DNA of 64,000 nucleotides from Erythrocercus mccallii (lineage: Eukaryota > Chordata > Aves > Passeriformes > Dicruridae): contig VZRG01001314.1 of the NCBI GenBank assembly GCA_013397435.1, forward strand, positions 1 through 64,000. Reading direction: 5' to 3'. Both the position numbers and the translations under genes were made by a program. Positions 27,916 through 42,132 of the stretch are shown here, piece after piece. The notes under the pieces are model-generated. The model was not told the DNA's origin. It saw only the letters and a list, made by a program, of their open reading frames with translations, and searched no databases. Numbering within the stretch: position 1 is the stretch's first letter; every line of letters begins with the position of its first letter.

Positions 27916-29674
27916 AAAACTCATCTTACCAGTGTGTGTGGCCTCCAGACCCCTCAGCAGGTGCCTCACCACCCTGCTACCTCCTCACAGTTATCTGGGC
28001 AGGAGACCCCCAAGGGAGCAACTCCTGGACACAATCCATGGAAAGGTCTCTAAGGTGAGTAGTACCTTCTTCCAGAAAAGCCACTAACAAAGTGTCACAC
28101 TACAGCAAGACCCTGTCTGTGTGGCACAGGCAGCCATCCTGGGAGTCCTGGGAAAGCAGCTCTGTACCTCTATTCCTGTACCAGTAATGGGTGAGTATTT
28201 GCTCTGTTTCCAAAATTAAACCCTTTTCCTTGGTCAGTAAGTTGTAGGGCTGGCTTTTGAATTCTCTGGAATACCAGCTATAGTCTCTTCATTTGAGACC
28301 ATTTTTTTTTCCTTTAAGTTTTGTGTTAATCCAAGGTCACTGGCCTGGGCTCTCCATTGATCTCCTTGAATGATATAGCTAGGTTTTCCACAGAGTTGTT
28401 GGCTTTCCTCACTGCAGCTAGGTATAGATTTTGTCTTTGTCTTTGTGGGCTAAATGGTATGGTCAGATGGCCTGCAGTAAATTTCGCAGAGGGTTAATTT
28501 AATGTCCTGGAGTCTGGGTGACTGGATGGAGTAGGACTGGAATATGTTGTTTCTCTAGAGTGAATCTGAAGCCAGTATACTTTATAAGCTGTCCTGTATG
28601 ATATATCTATTCCAAATATCCTGGAGAAAAGCCTATAAGACTAGTTTATTCCTTCATGGGGAGCTGGATTGAGCAGGATCATGTTTGGGCATCGGGATTA
28701 CCTGGATGTTGCACTGGGCTGGAACAACTGTCTGCCTCTTTTCTTGGGAGCAGGAGAAATGCCATAAAGACAAGGAAACATGATTAAGTTATATGTGTAT
28801 TAGTCTAAGCTTTTTATACTGACCAAAGTAAGGCTGAAGTGTCTTTTAGAGGGTTTAGCAGGCGTTATATTTAGTAAAACCAGATTTTGCTCTCCGAGGT
28901 GGCTAGATTTGCATAAGCATCTCACAGGTATTTAGTTAACTAGTGTGCCCCCATTTCTCTTTGGCTAGTAAATATCTTGATAGATGGCAGAAATAAATAA
29001 ATAAATGGAAACATACATAGTTGTGTTTTGTCTTTTGAAGTGTTTTGGGTATCGAGAGCTTGATTGTTATTTATGCTTGGCTGTTCTTCTTATCTGCTCT
29101 CAAGATTTTTATATCTTGTTAATTGATATTGTTGCTATCATGCTCTGCTTTGCATTTTTAAGGCTCTCTGACTGAAGTTAGACTTAAGCTGATACAAGCA
29201 GCAGCAGTTTGTGAAGCTATTTTGTAGGAAGTATCAATTACCAGCAGTTTTCTCTGATTTCACTTGTATATGTGGCTCTTTACTACCCCTAGAAATTAGT
29301 CCTGAAAATAAGGAACAGCAAATCTAGAAGTTTTTCTACCATCATCCTCTTAAAGCTAGAACATTTACTATGGATGGCTGGATTAACATTAAATTCTTGG
29401 CTGAAAACTACTCTAGCAGTGAAAGAAACAAATGCCAAAATGTTATGATAGGAATAGAGTAATGTACCACAGTGACTCCTTTCCAGACCACTTGCCCCTT
29501 ATCCAGAAGGAAGACAGACATGGTGTGACTGGCCAGTGTAGGAGAAAGGGAAGGTAGCTTTCTCTCGTGCCTTCAGATCACAAAATCCATATACCTAGGA
29601 TGAAAGTCAAATGGTTGTGGCAGAAATTTAGGAAATAAATGATTAGTCCAGACTTTGCCACATATTCTCTATGT

Positions 29675-29760
29675 GACTGGGTCCATTCCATTCGCCATTT
29701 GCCTTGCTTTCCTCTGCAACATGAGGCCTATGATACAGAGAAGCAATAGAAAAAAACATC
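29675..29760 (-). mobile_element. Probable MIR SINE relic, reverse orientation
   Basis: TGTGACTGGGTCCATT, then TTGCCTTGCTTTCCTCTGCA and ACATGAGGCCTATGATAC align in order with the reverse strand of MIR (TGTGACCTTGGGCAAGT ... CTCAGTTTCCTCATCTG ... AATGAGG). The copy is diverged, so the call is tentative. Confidence 0.5.
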
Positions 29761-29879
29761 CATCAGTGCCTGTGAGGCACTCAGCTGCTGTGGTCAGATA
29801 AGTACCACAGTGAAGGAAACTCCTCTAAGTATCTATTAAGGATAGCACTTCACAGGGCTCTTGCCCCTTCTATCCAAGG

Positions 29880-30025
29880 TGCATGAAGCATTCCATCAAT
29901 GCTACTCATACTCCTTCAATACCCCTGAGAAGCAACGCATTATAAATCCCATTTTACAGATGGGCAAACTGACTTTTCCCCAAGTCCCAGAGTGGTTCAG
30001 TGACAGAGCTGGGAATTGAACCATT
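29880..30025 (+). mobile_element. MIR SINE relic
   Basis: ATCCCATTTTACAGATGGGC, AAACTGA and GACAGAGCTGGGAATTGAAC occur in the order and spacing of the MIR core and 3' part. It lies about 120 bases from a reverse-oriented copy. Confidence 0.7.
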
Positions 30026-33000
30026 AGACATTTTCCTCTTCATGACAGCTCTGTACAATCCCAGGACTCATTTATTTTCCCTAATAAAAAAGAAGTAAAC
30101 AAGTATTTTCTTTCTGAGACCCACTGAGGATGGGGGACTGGGGGGAAAATGGAAGTAAAATTAAAAATAAAATGACATAATTCCCTACTGGCCCCAAGTT
30201 GTCCAGTCTCCTTTACATTCACACTTCTCTTTGTTATGTTTCCTTGAAGCTGAACCTCCCTGGAGAAGGAAACCTCAGAGTTTCTGGTGCTGGGGAAGAA
30301 ATGCTTCAAGAAAGAGAAAAATAATCGCAGCTGCAATGTTAAAAATAAGGAGCTAATCAAAGGCAGCCCATGTGGGCGCCACTTTCATCTCTCATCTTCA
30401 AAGAGGTGCAAACAAACATTGTTGGCGTGCCAAGCAGCAGCCTCAGCGCCTGATGATCCCATTACTCCTCCAGCATCCACCCTCCCTTTCCATGCTGCTG
30501 AGCCTGTAGGCATGGGACTTCAGGATCACTGCCAGGGTGGGAACCTCTAGTCACCAGAGGGGGAACCACATATGGAATTTCTCTGTGGATCCAAATCATT
30601 TCATAACAAACATACTTGTGTCTTATAGATCATTCCTTGTACTGTTGCCTTTCTAGTAACAAGAATAACATCTCTCATTCCATAAGATGCTGAAAAGCCT
30701 CTAGAACAGAGCTTTTGTTCTGGTGCTTTAAAGTATTTTGTTTTCCAAAGATCTGGTTATTTCAAAAAATAATATTCGGGCTGTGATGGAATCCAGATGT
30801 ACTTAGCGCAGCAGAAGACTGTGGGTTAGTAGTTAAAGTGATGGCACTTAGGGGAATTTGATGTGCTGCGTCTTCTCCCAGCATTTATGAGACCTTGCCT
30901 TGAAGTCCATGCACCTAATAGATTTGTACCTCAGTTTACCTGAGTTGACTTGCCTCAACACAAGCTTCGCTGTTCCTGTACGCCCCATGACTAACTTTGC
31001 ACGAACCAGTTTAAGTATCAAACCCAAGGTATGGTGTGATGCTGTGCCTGAACTAATGCAACCTAATGTAGGGTTATCTTAAGTGTGGTAACACTGGAGC
31101 ATTGCTCCAGAAGGGGGCCTGCAAAGAAAATGCAAATCACCATATGCTGCTGTACGGGGCAGCATTGGATAATGTAGGTCAGATTAAGAGGAAGACGGGT
31201 AAATAAGGTGAGGAAAAGTACTGAAGTCTTTCCCTCAGTATGGAGATTTTCAGTGGATGAGTGAGAGTAAAAAAAGAAAATTTGTTCTATGTATGTTTTC
31301 CTGCCTTGTTCAGAACATGAGTGAAGCATCGCTCATAGGTACTGCCCTTCTACAGAGAGGATCCTAAGGAATGAGGGTGCAAAAGACCCATTAAACTCCT
31401 GGGCGCTACCACTGCTCTTGTGCATATTCTTAGGCTGCTTCACCAGCTGCTAAACACTGATGGTTTAGGTAAATGGCTTTGAAAGCCATAGATTAAAAGA
31501 ACTAAATATTATTTCTTGGAACTAAATTGCATCTTGATGTTGCCAGAACCTTGGCAGAGCAGATGCCTTTACCACCTTGTACCTTTCTGGGACTTTCCTG
31601 CTCTGTTAATGCGAGTGGCATTCCAGTAGCTGCAAGAGCAGTTCACTGTGGTGGTCATCCACCTACAGAAGCTCTGTGGAGCCTGCCCCGTGTTTCACAA
31701 TGAGAAACTGTGAGATGGAGGGAAGGGAGTAGAATGGGATCCAGCTCATTGTAATGAGGAAAGCCTGTCTTAGCCAGGAAAGGATTCAATTAGGAGACTG
31801 GAGGAATATGGATGATACAAGGAGGGCACCAGGACATCTGGAGCTGCCATTACTGGCAAGAATAAAGGTGCTTTGCATAAGAGCAGGACACAGTTACAGG
31901 GAAAGAGGAATCTGCTCCCAAGTAGCACTGATTCCCCCTCCCCTCTACAGTGAACAACAAGATACAGATTAGACCATTACACCCAGGGGAAGCCACAGAG
32001 TTGCACTCTTTTTCATGGACAGTAGCAGGAAATCAGTGGATTGGAACCAAATGGGTAGCCTTACTCAAACCAGATGTGACCCTGGGTAGATCAGAAATGC
32101 TGAGATGTTTTTGCTTTGACATATCCGCCGGTGCTGAAGGTGGGGGTAGGCTGAGGGTGGCAGCAGCCAATTAGATGCTGCTGGATTATATCATGTTGGT
32201 AATAGGCCGGCTGGCTTTTAACACAGAAAGTTAGAGGAGACCATTCTGCTTCTACATAGTCAAAACCATGACTGTATCCCAAATTTTAGTTGGCTCATCA
32301 TCTCCTTCAGCAGCAAGACTTTGGTCTGGGACTTTAACAGCCTTACCACATCTGTAGGCTATAGTCTGTTGTGATCAAGCACTGCTGACCAAAGGTATCC
32401 TGTATTTCCATTTGGCAGACTTCATAAAATAACTTGAGTCTGTTTGGATGGGGAAACGAGAAAATTAAAGCATTGTCATACTATGGTGACACATGCTGTG
32501 GAGTTCATTTTAAGTCCCTGCACCAAAACCACCACTATCTGCAACTGGATCTTACGTTGGCCCTTCTGTATCTAATTCTGCCCCCTTGCTTAATGGTAGT
32601 TAATTTTCAAACCTTAGGAGATATTGATGAGTGTAGCATTGAACTGGGTGCTCATTTTGCTTAAAGACCTGGCTGTAGATTCCTATGATTAGGTGAGGTT
32701 ATTTTTCTTACTTGCATGAGTTAAAGGCAAATTCTGACATTGATAGTCTCCAAAAAGTCTGACATTCTATCACTGTAAAGTCTCTGAAGTCAGGTCAGTA
32801 CAAAGTAATCCAATGTATTCATTCATTTTCAGCTCCCTTGATTATAAAAGCCTGGTGCGTGAGTTTTTTGCTTATTTGATTCTGGTAATAATGAAATGAA
32901 ATGACGGGAAATCAGTTGCTCCGCTGGCGCTCTCAGTCTGTCTCTTGCTTCATCCTCTTTGTCTAAATAAGGACTACAGAATTAACTTCAGTTAGCATTA

Positions 33001-33960
33001 AATTCTTTCAGAGGCCTTGAGGACTGTGATCAGTGTGTCCTTTATTTTGTGCCAGGCCACAGGACACTTGTAACAAGAAGGCAAAAATCCCTTGTCCAGC
33101 CTGTTTGCTTCTCTGCTGCCACCTTAGAGGGAACAATTAGTTAGTGATTTGCCCTGAGTGAGAAAGAGGCTGCATTAGATCAGTGTGTTTCACAAGGGAC
33201 CCTTAAGTCATGGGGACCTTCTTGATCCCATACCAGCACAAACTGTTGCTCCTTAGGGTGCTATCTACCCTTATGCAAATACTACTGCCATATTTTATCT
33301 GTTAATTCTGTGAGTGAAGCTGTTACTATTTTTAGGAAGCCTGCACCTAGCCAGTGTCCATTGAAATCCATAACTGTTTATCTGCTGACTTTTGTAGATT
33401 TTGGGACAGGAGGTTTCTGCTTAGCCTAGAAAATAATTCTGTTCTGTTCCATCTGCCCCACCAGCTGGAGGGGCTGGCAAGCCAAGAGGGGCCTATCAGT
33501 TAAGAGCAAGGAGAAGCCAAGTACTTTCTTGCTGTGTGCCCTCTAAATGTCAGGCAATTGAAGGATAAATTCTCTGTTGTTTTGACTGAGTAGTGCTTTG
33601 CACTCTCCTAGCATAAGTATAAATATGAAATGTAGGGGGAGGAGTTGGGCAGACTGGAGTTGGGTGAACTGGAAAGAAGCCTGTGTCTGCCTGCAGAATG
33701 TCTCTGGCATCAGAGTGAACCTAGGCATCATCCAGGAGGAGTGAGATGCAGGGAATATGAACCTAATGATACAACAGGAGCAGGTTTCTGGAGACCCTGT
33801 CAACACTCTCATGCTTTATACCTCTATCTGACCCCTTCCAGGGAGAGTGAGCTTCTGGTTTACATTAGTCCAGATGAGATGCAGTGTTGACAGGACTCAG
33901 CAAGGTTTGCAGTGGAGTTTTGCTCGCTGGCTGCCCCATGCAGTAACGGAGTACTGGCGA

Positions 33961-33984
33961 GCAGTACTGAGTACTGAGTACTGC
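33961..33984. repeat. AGTACT tandem/inverted repeat, small hairpin
   Basis: GCAGTACT and AGTACTGC form a perfect 8-bp stem around an 8-base loop that itself holds AGTACT. A further GGAGTACTGG lies just upstream. It is probably a chance or slippage product. Confidence 0.6.
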
Positions 33985-36900
33985 ATGGTGAGTCTTGCCG
34001 ACTGGGTCCCTTATAAAAGAGTCTGAGGGTGCAGCTTCTCAAATGATGGAGCAGAACCTCCTCCTTCCCCTTTCCCAAGAAATTTAGTGACAGTAGCCCA
34101 AAAAACCAAAATAGCTGTCTAAGAGCAACCTAGATTTCATTCTGCTTCTGATGGTGTTTTAATGCTGTTTAGCATAGAAGTTTCATTCTCCACCGTGAAG
34201 GCCAAATTGCCCAGTTTGTTGTCTGAGTCCCAAAAGGAATGAGTTTAAGGCATAAAAGTCACAGAAATTCCTCTCTGCACCATAGAATACTGTCCTGGTC
34301 CACCAGTGAGACAGTGGGAAGTGCTGTAGACTTGTAAAGACTGTTTCCTCCTGGAAAGATTCAGTGGGACAGAAGAGGTTTATCTATGCAAATGTGTATT
34401 CCACATTCTTAGCTCTCTCTGCAGAATCCTTGATAAGATTTACCCCTGAAGATAAGCATATTTCTCCAGGCGGGATTTATTTCACTACTTGTTAAGTGAC
34501 AAATGAAAAAAAAATCTGAATACTGGATGTAGCCTTACCCTTTATGTTTCTAAGACCCTGGCAGAGTTCAACCTACCCTGAAAGTAGGGTATGTTTCCAA
34601 AATTAGTCTTTCAGACCTGAGGAGAGTTGTGAGAAGACTAAATCATCTGCAAACCAGTGCATTTTCCTGAAGAAAATGGTAATTGGCTTCTCTGTGAAGC
34701 ACTTTCCAGACAGTTTGCATAACCTTTGCTTGGAAACTAAACAGAATTGACCAATTTTGATTTATAGCAACTTCCTTTGGCATGTGCTCTGCTGTTTGCA
34801 TCATTGCCATGGCAGGAGAGGAACTCTTTATTTGTCCAGCTACCTTGCCACATCCTGGCCTTACATTGGAGACCTGATTCAAAAAGGCAAGAAAAACTAG
34901 TTAGCATTCAGGAAATTGGAGGTCAAATGTCATTTTTCCTATTCTGCTCTTGTGCATTATCCTTTCAGACTGAGAATGAAAAGCTGAGCATAACCTCTTT
35001 ACATTTAGAAAGTTACTTTTTTTCTGAGAGTCTTAAAGACTTTGTAAAGCTGTGGTGAAAGTTTCTGGTTTTCTCTGGCCCGTGTGGTCTGAGCACAGTG
35101 GATTGTATGCTTATGCACAGCTAGCCAGTGTTAAATGAGCGGCACGAAGCCAAGACACTGAAGAAGGGCAAGAGAAGTGGGAGCTGATTTTAAGACAGTA
35201 GGTGGAGTCAGCTGAAAAGGCAGGAAGTGTTCATTCTCCAAAACAAGGGGTTTCTTCCTTTAATGTGTGGTTGAAGACAGAGAGAGGTGTGAGACATGAA
35301 ACATAAAGACTTAAATTCAAAACAAGGTCTGGAATTCCTGTATACAAGCACACAGTGACTAATATAGGATGAAAGTGAGGTTCACCTATGCCCAAGAGCT
35401 TAAAGTTTATTTGAGATTTCATCGGTTCCCTTCTCATCTCATTCTGTTGAAATAATAGATTTATTCAGTGGCTCTTACTTAATCCCTTGGGGTGTAATCC
35501 TTACTTAACCCTTGTTTGGGTGTTCTGATTTTGCTTAAATGATCAGGCCTTTTATTATGGTTCTTGATTGTCAGCATAATAGCCTTCAGGAACAAAATGC
35601 AGCAAGTCCTCCTCACCAACTGGGGTCCAAATTCTCACGTGATCCAGAAACTGCTGTTCAGTGTTGATGAGATGCTTGGGTACTCCTTTCCATGAGTAGA
35701 TTACCTGGAGCAACTATGTCAGAGCAAAAGGTTCTGTGGTTCCCAGCAGTTATTGCAGGCATGGATTTTAGCATGGAATCGGTTAACTCAGAAATTCTCC
35801 ACTGTTTTTTAAGAGGCAGACACTGTGCTGGGAAAACGGTGTCAAAAAGCAGGCTGGATTGGGGTGTTCCTTGAAACAAGCAGACCTGGTATCCTTGGGG
35901 AAGAGTTGATGATGGGGTCAGGTAATTCACTCTACATGTTAATTCTTCTATTTGGAGTAAGGGAACAAGTCTGTTAAAATGTTTGCCAAATACTGTTCTG
36001 GGCCAACAGTTATAATTACACTTATTCTAATACTTATCCCTACATTTGGTGACTCACTGATGCAAATCTGCTTGACTACTTCCAGAGGGGTTTCCAGGAG
36101 GGGTGGCAGAGGGAGAGACATTCTGGTCCCTGGGTTTGAGCCCTGTCAAGAGATTTCTGCTCTTTTACAAACCCTTGAAGCTGGGGTGGTCTGAGCAGGG
36201 AGTCTGGTTTTTTGCTTTTGGTTTGTGCTCTTGCTGTGGCTCTTCAGCAAGACCTGACCGAGGTTCTTCACTGAGACAATGTAATTGGGACATAAGTGAA
36301 TTCCAGTCAGTTCAGGAAACACATCCTTTCAGTTCCTGAAAACATGCTATTATTAATTAATGAGCGCAAATACTAAGGGGGCCGCACGCCTTTCGTTCCT
36401 TGGTCTCAGACTTATGTCTCTCTATTCGTCTCTTCTTGCTAAATTTTTCAGTGTTTTTAACATCAGACTGATGTTACGTATAATTACCAACTTTGCACCA
36501 AAATTATATTTGACATGGCTTGTGTGGGAAATTAGAGCATTTCAGAGACTACAAATTCACCTGGGAAGATGAGCCAGGCAAGACAAGGCAGCGCAGAGTG
36601 GAAGTAATTTGAATATTACATGTGCCCTCCTGAAAATGCCAAAATCATTTAAATTGCTAGAAAGGATATTTTCTCTAATTAGCTGTGTGTGCTGGAGGGT
36701 TCATAATAATGCACTGGATTGTGGAAGAATGGACTGGCAGAGTAGAGGCTGCCTGTGTTCCATAGGGGGCAGAGAAGAACTGGCAGTAAAGAAGAGTTTA
36801 CCCTCCTTTCTTCCCTGAAAAAATAAAGATATTTGTCATCCCTGCAGCTATTTACAATGATACCTCTCTTTTTACATGTGTAGAGAATGTGCCTAGTTAC

Positions 36901-39117
36901 CTGGTCATCCATGGTATTAGCTACTGAGGGAGCCCCAGGAACAGGGCTAGCTGTGCAGCTGTGGTCTAAGCTCAGATCCTGTGCTATTTGCTGTTCCAGG
37001 AGGCTCTAACTGCCTTAGCTCTGCTCCACCCTCAGACATGACTGCACTGCTCTCTGACACTTCTTCAGTTTCACAGGGTCCCACAAATACAGTCTCCATT
37101 CCCCTCAGTTTGCTCTTTTCTCCCTGGGGCCCTGCTGGTAATGTTCTCACTTCCTTCCACAATTACAGTGATAGCCCTAGTTAGGAAAAGCCAAGTCTGT
37201 ATTTTTTTTATTCCTTTTTAAATTATCCTAATGACTGTAGACATTCTGGAGAGGGGTATGCAGGGAGAGCAAGAGGCAGACACATTCTCACGGATCTTCT
37301 CTCTTCCTGACATTGATTGTTTAAGCACTAAACCATTCACTGACTCTTGTGACTAAATGACGTGGGGCTTTTTTGAGGTTTTCCTCCCCACAGCTACAGA
37401 AACCGCACTGGAGCACGAGTCTCTCTAATGTGAAGGCTTCCACTTGTGACTGTGGAGTGAGGCTGATGCTGGTTCCATCTCCTTTTCTGCCATCACCATT
37501 CCTGTGGTTTCTGCTTAGTTACATATTCATTTTTATAATGCAATTATCATCTTGTGGGATGAAGGAGGGGAAGACACCCTAATTAGCTGCTTAAAGCACT
37601 TTAAAACTGCAAGTGTCCATGTCCTTAAAGGAGTCAAAACTGTAGAGTGGATGCTGTTGCACTGTGCTGCATGTTTCCAGTGCTGAGTGTTGCAGGTAAC
37701 AAAATTGTACCAGCATTGTCTGATCCATGCCATGGCAGTGATTTCTCATTTAACTGTCTCAGGGTCTGGATCCTATTGCTTCCTTGCATCATAAGGTATC
37801 ATTTGCACCCTGGCAAAGGGGATGTAAATCATTACCCTGTTGAGCAAGTGGGGAGTTTTGGCTTGGGAGCTTTTCAGAACTGCTTTATATGGAATGAACA
37901 AATAACACAAATTTCAAGACAGGGTAGAAGTGGGGTTTAAACTCCCCCACACCCATGTGCCTTCCAGGTATCCTGAAGTACTGCAGTCTAGGCTAGGAGG
38001 TACAGAGATGTATTTCCAGTGGAATTGGAACTAGGTGCCTGCATTTCCCTGTCTGCCTCTTAGCTGCATGGAAAGGCTGCTTTGTAACAGTGAAGAGGAA
38101 CTAAATATTGGGCAAAGATGCCAAAGCTAATACCTGCTTTTTGGGAAACTGCCCTCACATCTTTAGCGTCCACAGAGTGGCTGGGCCCTGTGGTTTCGGT
38201 GTGATCCTTGGCTTTCTTCTCTTAGAAAGATGAAGAGCTCAGTTGATTTGAGAATGTTACTCCTGGATAATCCATTGATTCTTTCACTTGATTTCTGAGG
38301 ACTGAAGGCAGGAGTGATGCTTGCAGTCTTCCAAAGCACACATGCCACAGTTGGTGAGCATCACAAGTCAGTAGCCTTTTCCAGGTGATATTGTTCTTGG
38401 AGGTTCAGTACCAGGGCTTGGTATAGATGCAGTTCCATGTGTTTAGTGGTGATGGCTATGTTCAGGAATGATGAAAGGTGATGAGCCTGGACAGGAAGGG
38501 AGGTGGCGCCAGGAAGACTTGAATAACAAGAAGCATTGTTTTGTTCTAAATGTTGATCGTTTTGTGTAACTTGGTCAACTGTTTACAATTCTTGCACAGG
38601 AGAGGAGGGAAGTAGGTGAGTAATCAGCTCTGATTAATTACTTTCCATTGCTCATAAAGGGGTAATTACACCCTCTCTCAGACCCATTTTCAAACAACCC
38701 ATGGCCTTGATATTACTTTATGTCATCTTCTATTTTCCTTTAGTGCCACTTCATTTGCAGCTCAGGATTCAGGATTCCTCAGAGAGTTTCCTATTTTGGC
38801 CTGGTCTCTGGAAGGTATTATTGGCCATCCCACTGCAGGACAGTAGGAAGGGTGTGCACCCTTGGCATGTGGTGGCAAAGCTACCATTAAGAAGAGCAGG
38901 TGATGTCCTCCAGGGAGATTACATAAGGCTTTCCCTATATGATGTCACATCACCTCTAGCTTACTTACTACAAGGAAGAGTCCCTTGAACAAAGAGCATG
39001 TGAAGATGGCAAGCATTTACTTCTGCCTCCTGCTCTAGGTGAGCTGCCACTGCCAACCAAGAAGATTGGCCAAGTTTTATTCTATTTATTCCTGTCCTCT
39101 CCGTCTCCAGCATGATT

Positions 39118-39131
39118 CCACTAGATGGTGC
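39118..39131 (+). promoter_or_regulatory. CTCF-like motif
   Basis: CCACTAGATGGTGC agrees with 13 of 14 positions of CCASYAGRKGGCRS; the mismatch is T for C at position 12. Binding is inferred from the motif only. Confidence 0.35.
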
Positions 39132-42030
39132 CAAGAACTCTCATGCAGTTGCAATGAGTCTGAGGTCTTTACTTGCTTTGTACCTCAGTGAGAAGATGCC
39201 TCTGCCTTGGCACGCAGGCTTTTCAGGAACTGTTTCCCCAAGGGGCAGTTTCCCAGATTTGCCTCTAAATCAAGAAAGAGATTTATGAAGTGGAAAGATA
39301 TCACAGAGACAAGCTGGCATGAGGGGAGGGAGGGGAAGATTGTCTTCTGTACTGTGGGCAGAATTTTCACAAGCTGCACGATTCATAATTTGTTTTGTGG
39401 GATTTCCTTTATTTTTTATATTTTTCTCTAAAGACTATAATTTTTAGTGAGAGGAAGGGAAATGTAAGGGCTACCCAAAATGACGCACAGTGAGCTCTTT
39501 TCTGAACAGCTCTCTGTGCCCTTCAGGCCTGACCTGAAGCAGCTTTTCATAAAGCAGCCCTGTCCAGGAGCTAGTTCCATCAGTGTATCCTTGCTCTGAT
39601 TTATGACCCACAGTTTTCTCCCAAATAGAGGATTCTAGCATGCACACAATTATTTTCATCTTAGCAACTAGTATCCCCTAAGACAACCTAAAATCAGCAA
39701 ATTCCCTATACCTGTCCTTATATGAAATACAAACACATCACTGAGACCCACTAATCCTGATCATCTCCAGAGATCTGATTTTAGGAGCAATATCCATATT
39801 TATTTTGGTGAAGCTGTTAAGCATTGTAGCTAATCTCAGGCGCTGAGAAGCGAAGCAAGTGACATAGCTGGGGCTGAAATCCAGCTTCAGATGTTAACTC
39901 CTCTCCAGTTCTCAAGAGCAAATCCTCCAGAACTGTAGAACTCCTCAATTCATCAATTTCTATGCATATCATCTCCTTAAGGGATTTCTAAACTTTGGTT
40001 GTCAATAATTCCTGGCTCCCGGAGCAGATCTTTGTTTTCCAGATTATTTTATATAAGCAAATTGAGCACATTTAATTTTTTTTTTTTAAACACACCTGGT
40101 CTTGTTCTCTAGTAAATATGATTTACCTCACTTATTTTTGCGGAGTAAATAAGACAGGCTCTGGAAAATGTCTATATTGTAATTTACTGTGACAAATAGT
40201 TAAAAAGCTAGATAATTGCATTTTTACTTTTCCTTTTTTTCCCTTCCTAATCTTTTTCCATTTTTGAACTTGGTTGTCCTTTATTTTCTGTCTATCTCAT
40301 TTCTTTGGCCCCTCCTCCCAGTCCTCTGCCAATTTGCCTCCCTGTCCTCTTTCCCTGTCCTCCAAATGACTACACAGGCCGCAGCAGTCACATCTTCTTG
40401 ACATCATCCCATCAGCAGACTGTGGCCGTGCCATGTTAGTGTGCATATGTTGTGACAAAAGCAGTACAACCAGATAGAGAAACAGGGGGATCAAGTACCC
40501 CCTGAGGCCTTCAGAGAATCACAGGGAATGACAGGCAAGAGCTGAGGGTTTTTGACAGAAGAGAATCCAGCTGTTCTGGGGGGGGGTCTTAGATCCAGCT
40601 GTCAGCTGAAATATTTAAAGCAGGTATTTTCTGTATTTTAAATCCTCTTCATTTTCCCAAGCATACCCCTTGCAGTGCTGCTTAATTGTAGCTCGTCTAC
40701 ACTTTCCACTGTTACTCTCACATTCTCACAAACAAAGAACATGTGTTCTTTGTATTCCTGAGTTTAGGACTGCTCTCAAAAGCAGGCGTGGCTGTAGAAA
40801 CTTCTTAAGAGTAAAGGAGTCCCCTCTTCCTGCTGAGCAGGTAGTGCTGGAACCAGAATCTGAACAAGGCAGATGGGGCCAGCTGTTCCATTTGCATGGT
40901 GTAGGAGCCCAAGCAGGGGCAAGACTGAGCTCTGTCCATGAAGCTTCAGGGATGGAAAGCAGGGCAGAAATAGCTAATGTGAGGTTTGGAAGCAGCCCAT
41001 GGAATATGGGACAGTCTCTGCTGGAAGATGACTGAGATAAACCATACGAGTAGAGACCCTCCCTACCCCCAGCAGTCCCATCAAACAAGAGAGATGGCAC
41101 ATGCATTGCTTATTCCTGTGACAGGTAGGTATTATAAAGCTTGTTTATTTATACATATATATGGCCACGACAAAAGATGCTGGAATTAGTCTCCAAGGTT
41201 TAGGTCTGCTGTGCAGAGTTCAAGAGAACAAACTCTAAAAAAGCAGATGTGAACATAGATAAAGGAAGCACTCTAAAAAAGTATTGATGGAAAAGGCCTG
41301 GTTGGAAAGCATAAATGACTCTTATTTCTGCATCTTTCCTCACTCTCTCCTAAAATGTGCACAAATGTACAAAATCCATTTTCTTTACTACTCATTCCGA
41401 AGTATGGAGTTATTTCCCTAAATTACATCCAATCTTTACAGTTGGTAAATTCCCACACAACCTAAAAACTGACCCCATGATTTCTTTGAAAGAGCTTCCA
41501 CAGCCACCTTGTAATGCGAACAGTGGTAAACTGCTGAGGAGCCCTTTGTGGTACTCTATTCCATCAGCTGCTCTAATACCTTTTTGATTATGTCAGTGGA
41601 CACAGATATAAATGCTGCACCTTGGATCTTTCACTTGCAAGCTATCTCCTCATCTTTTTTTCGCATTTTCTTTTTAAAACAAAAATGACTGCTGATGTTT
41701 ATGCCCCTGTAATACATTATGTATTATTTTGTTTTAAGCGCTGCCTTTTGCATCCTGACAGTAACAATAAAATGTGAGTATGGGATTCCTAATACAGACA
41801 GACTAATGTTTCCATTGCTAGCCTTCCCTATCTCTTCTTTTTTTCTTTCTGCTCTCTAAGCACTTTTCTAAAGGCTCCTTTTATATTCCTAATAAAATTA
41901 GAGCAAAATACATCGATTTACTGGAAAAGAGGGTTTGGATTTTTTTTCCTTGGTGATAGCATATTCTCCATCACCCACCTTTTAAAAATGCTGGTGAATA
42001 TTCCATGTAAAAGACATCCAGTTTCTTCTT

Positions 42031-42132
42031 TTTGGGGGTTGGGTTTTTTTTGTTTTGTTTTTGGGTTTTTTGGCGTGTTTCAGGTTGTTTGTTCGGTTGG
42101 TTTTGGTTGGTTGTTTGGTTGGGTTTTTTTGT
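42031..42132. repeat. G/T-only low-complexity tract
   Basis: About 100 bases nearly free of A and C on the plus strand, with GGGTT, GGTTGG and TTTGTTTTG words. Several G3 and G2 runs could allow G-quadruplex-like folding. It is the complement type of the A/C tracts elsewhere. Confidence 0.8.

Noticed and set aside
30551..30570. CTCF-like TCACCAGAGGGGGAAC
   Set aside because: Only about 12 of 14 positions fit and a key C is missing; too weak to list as a site.
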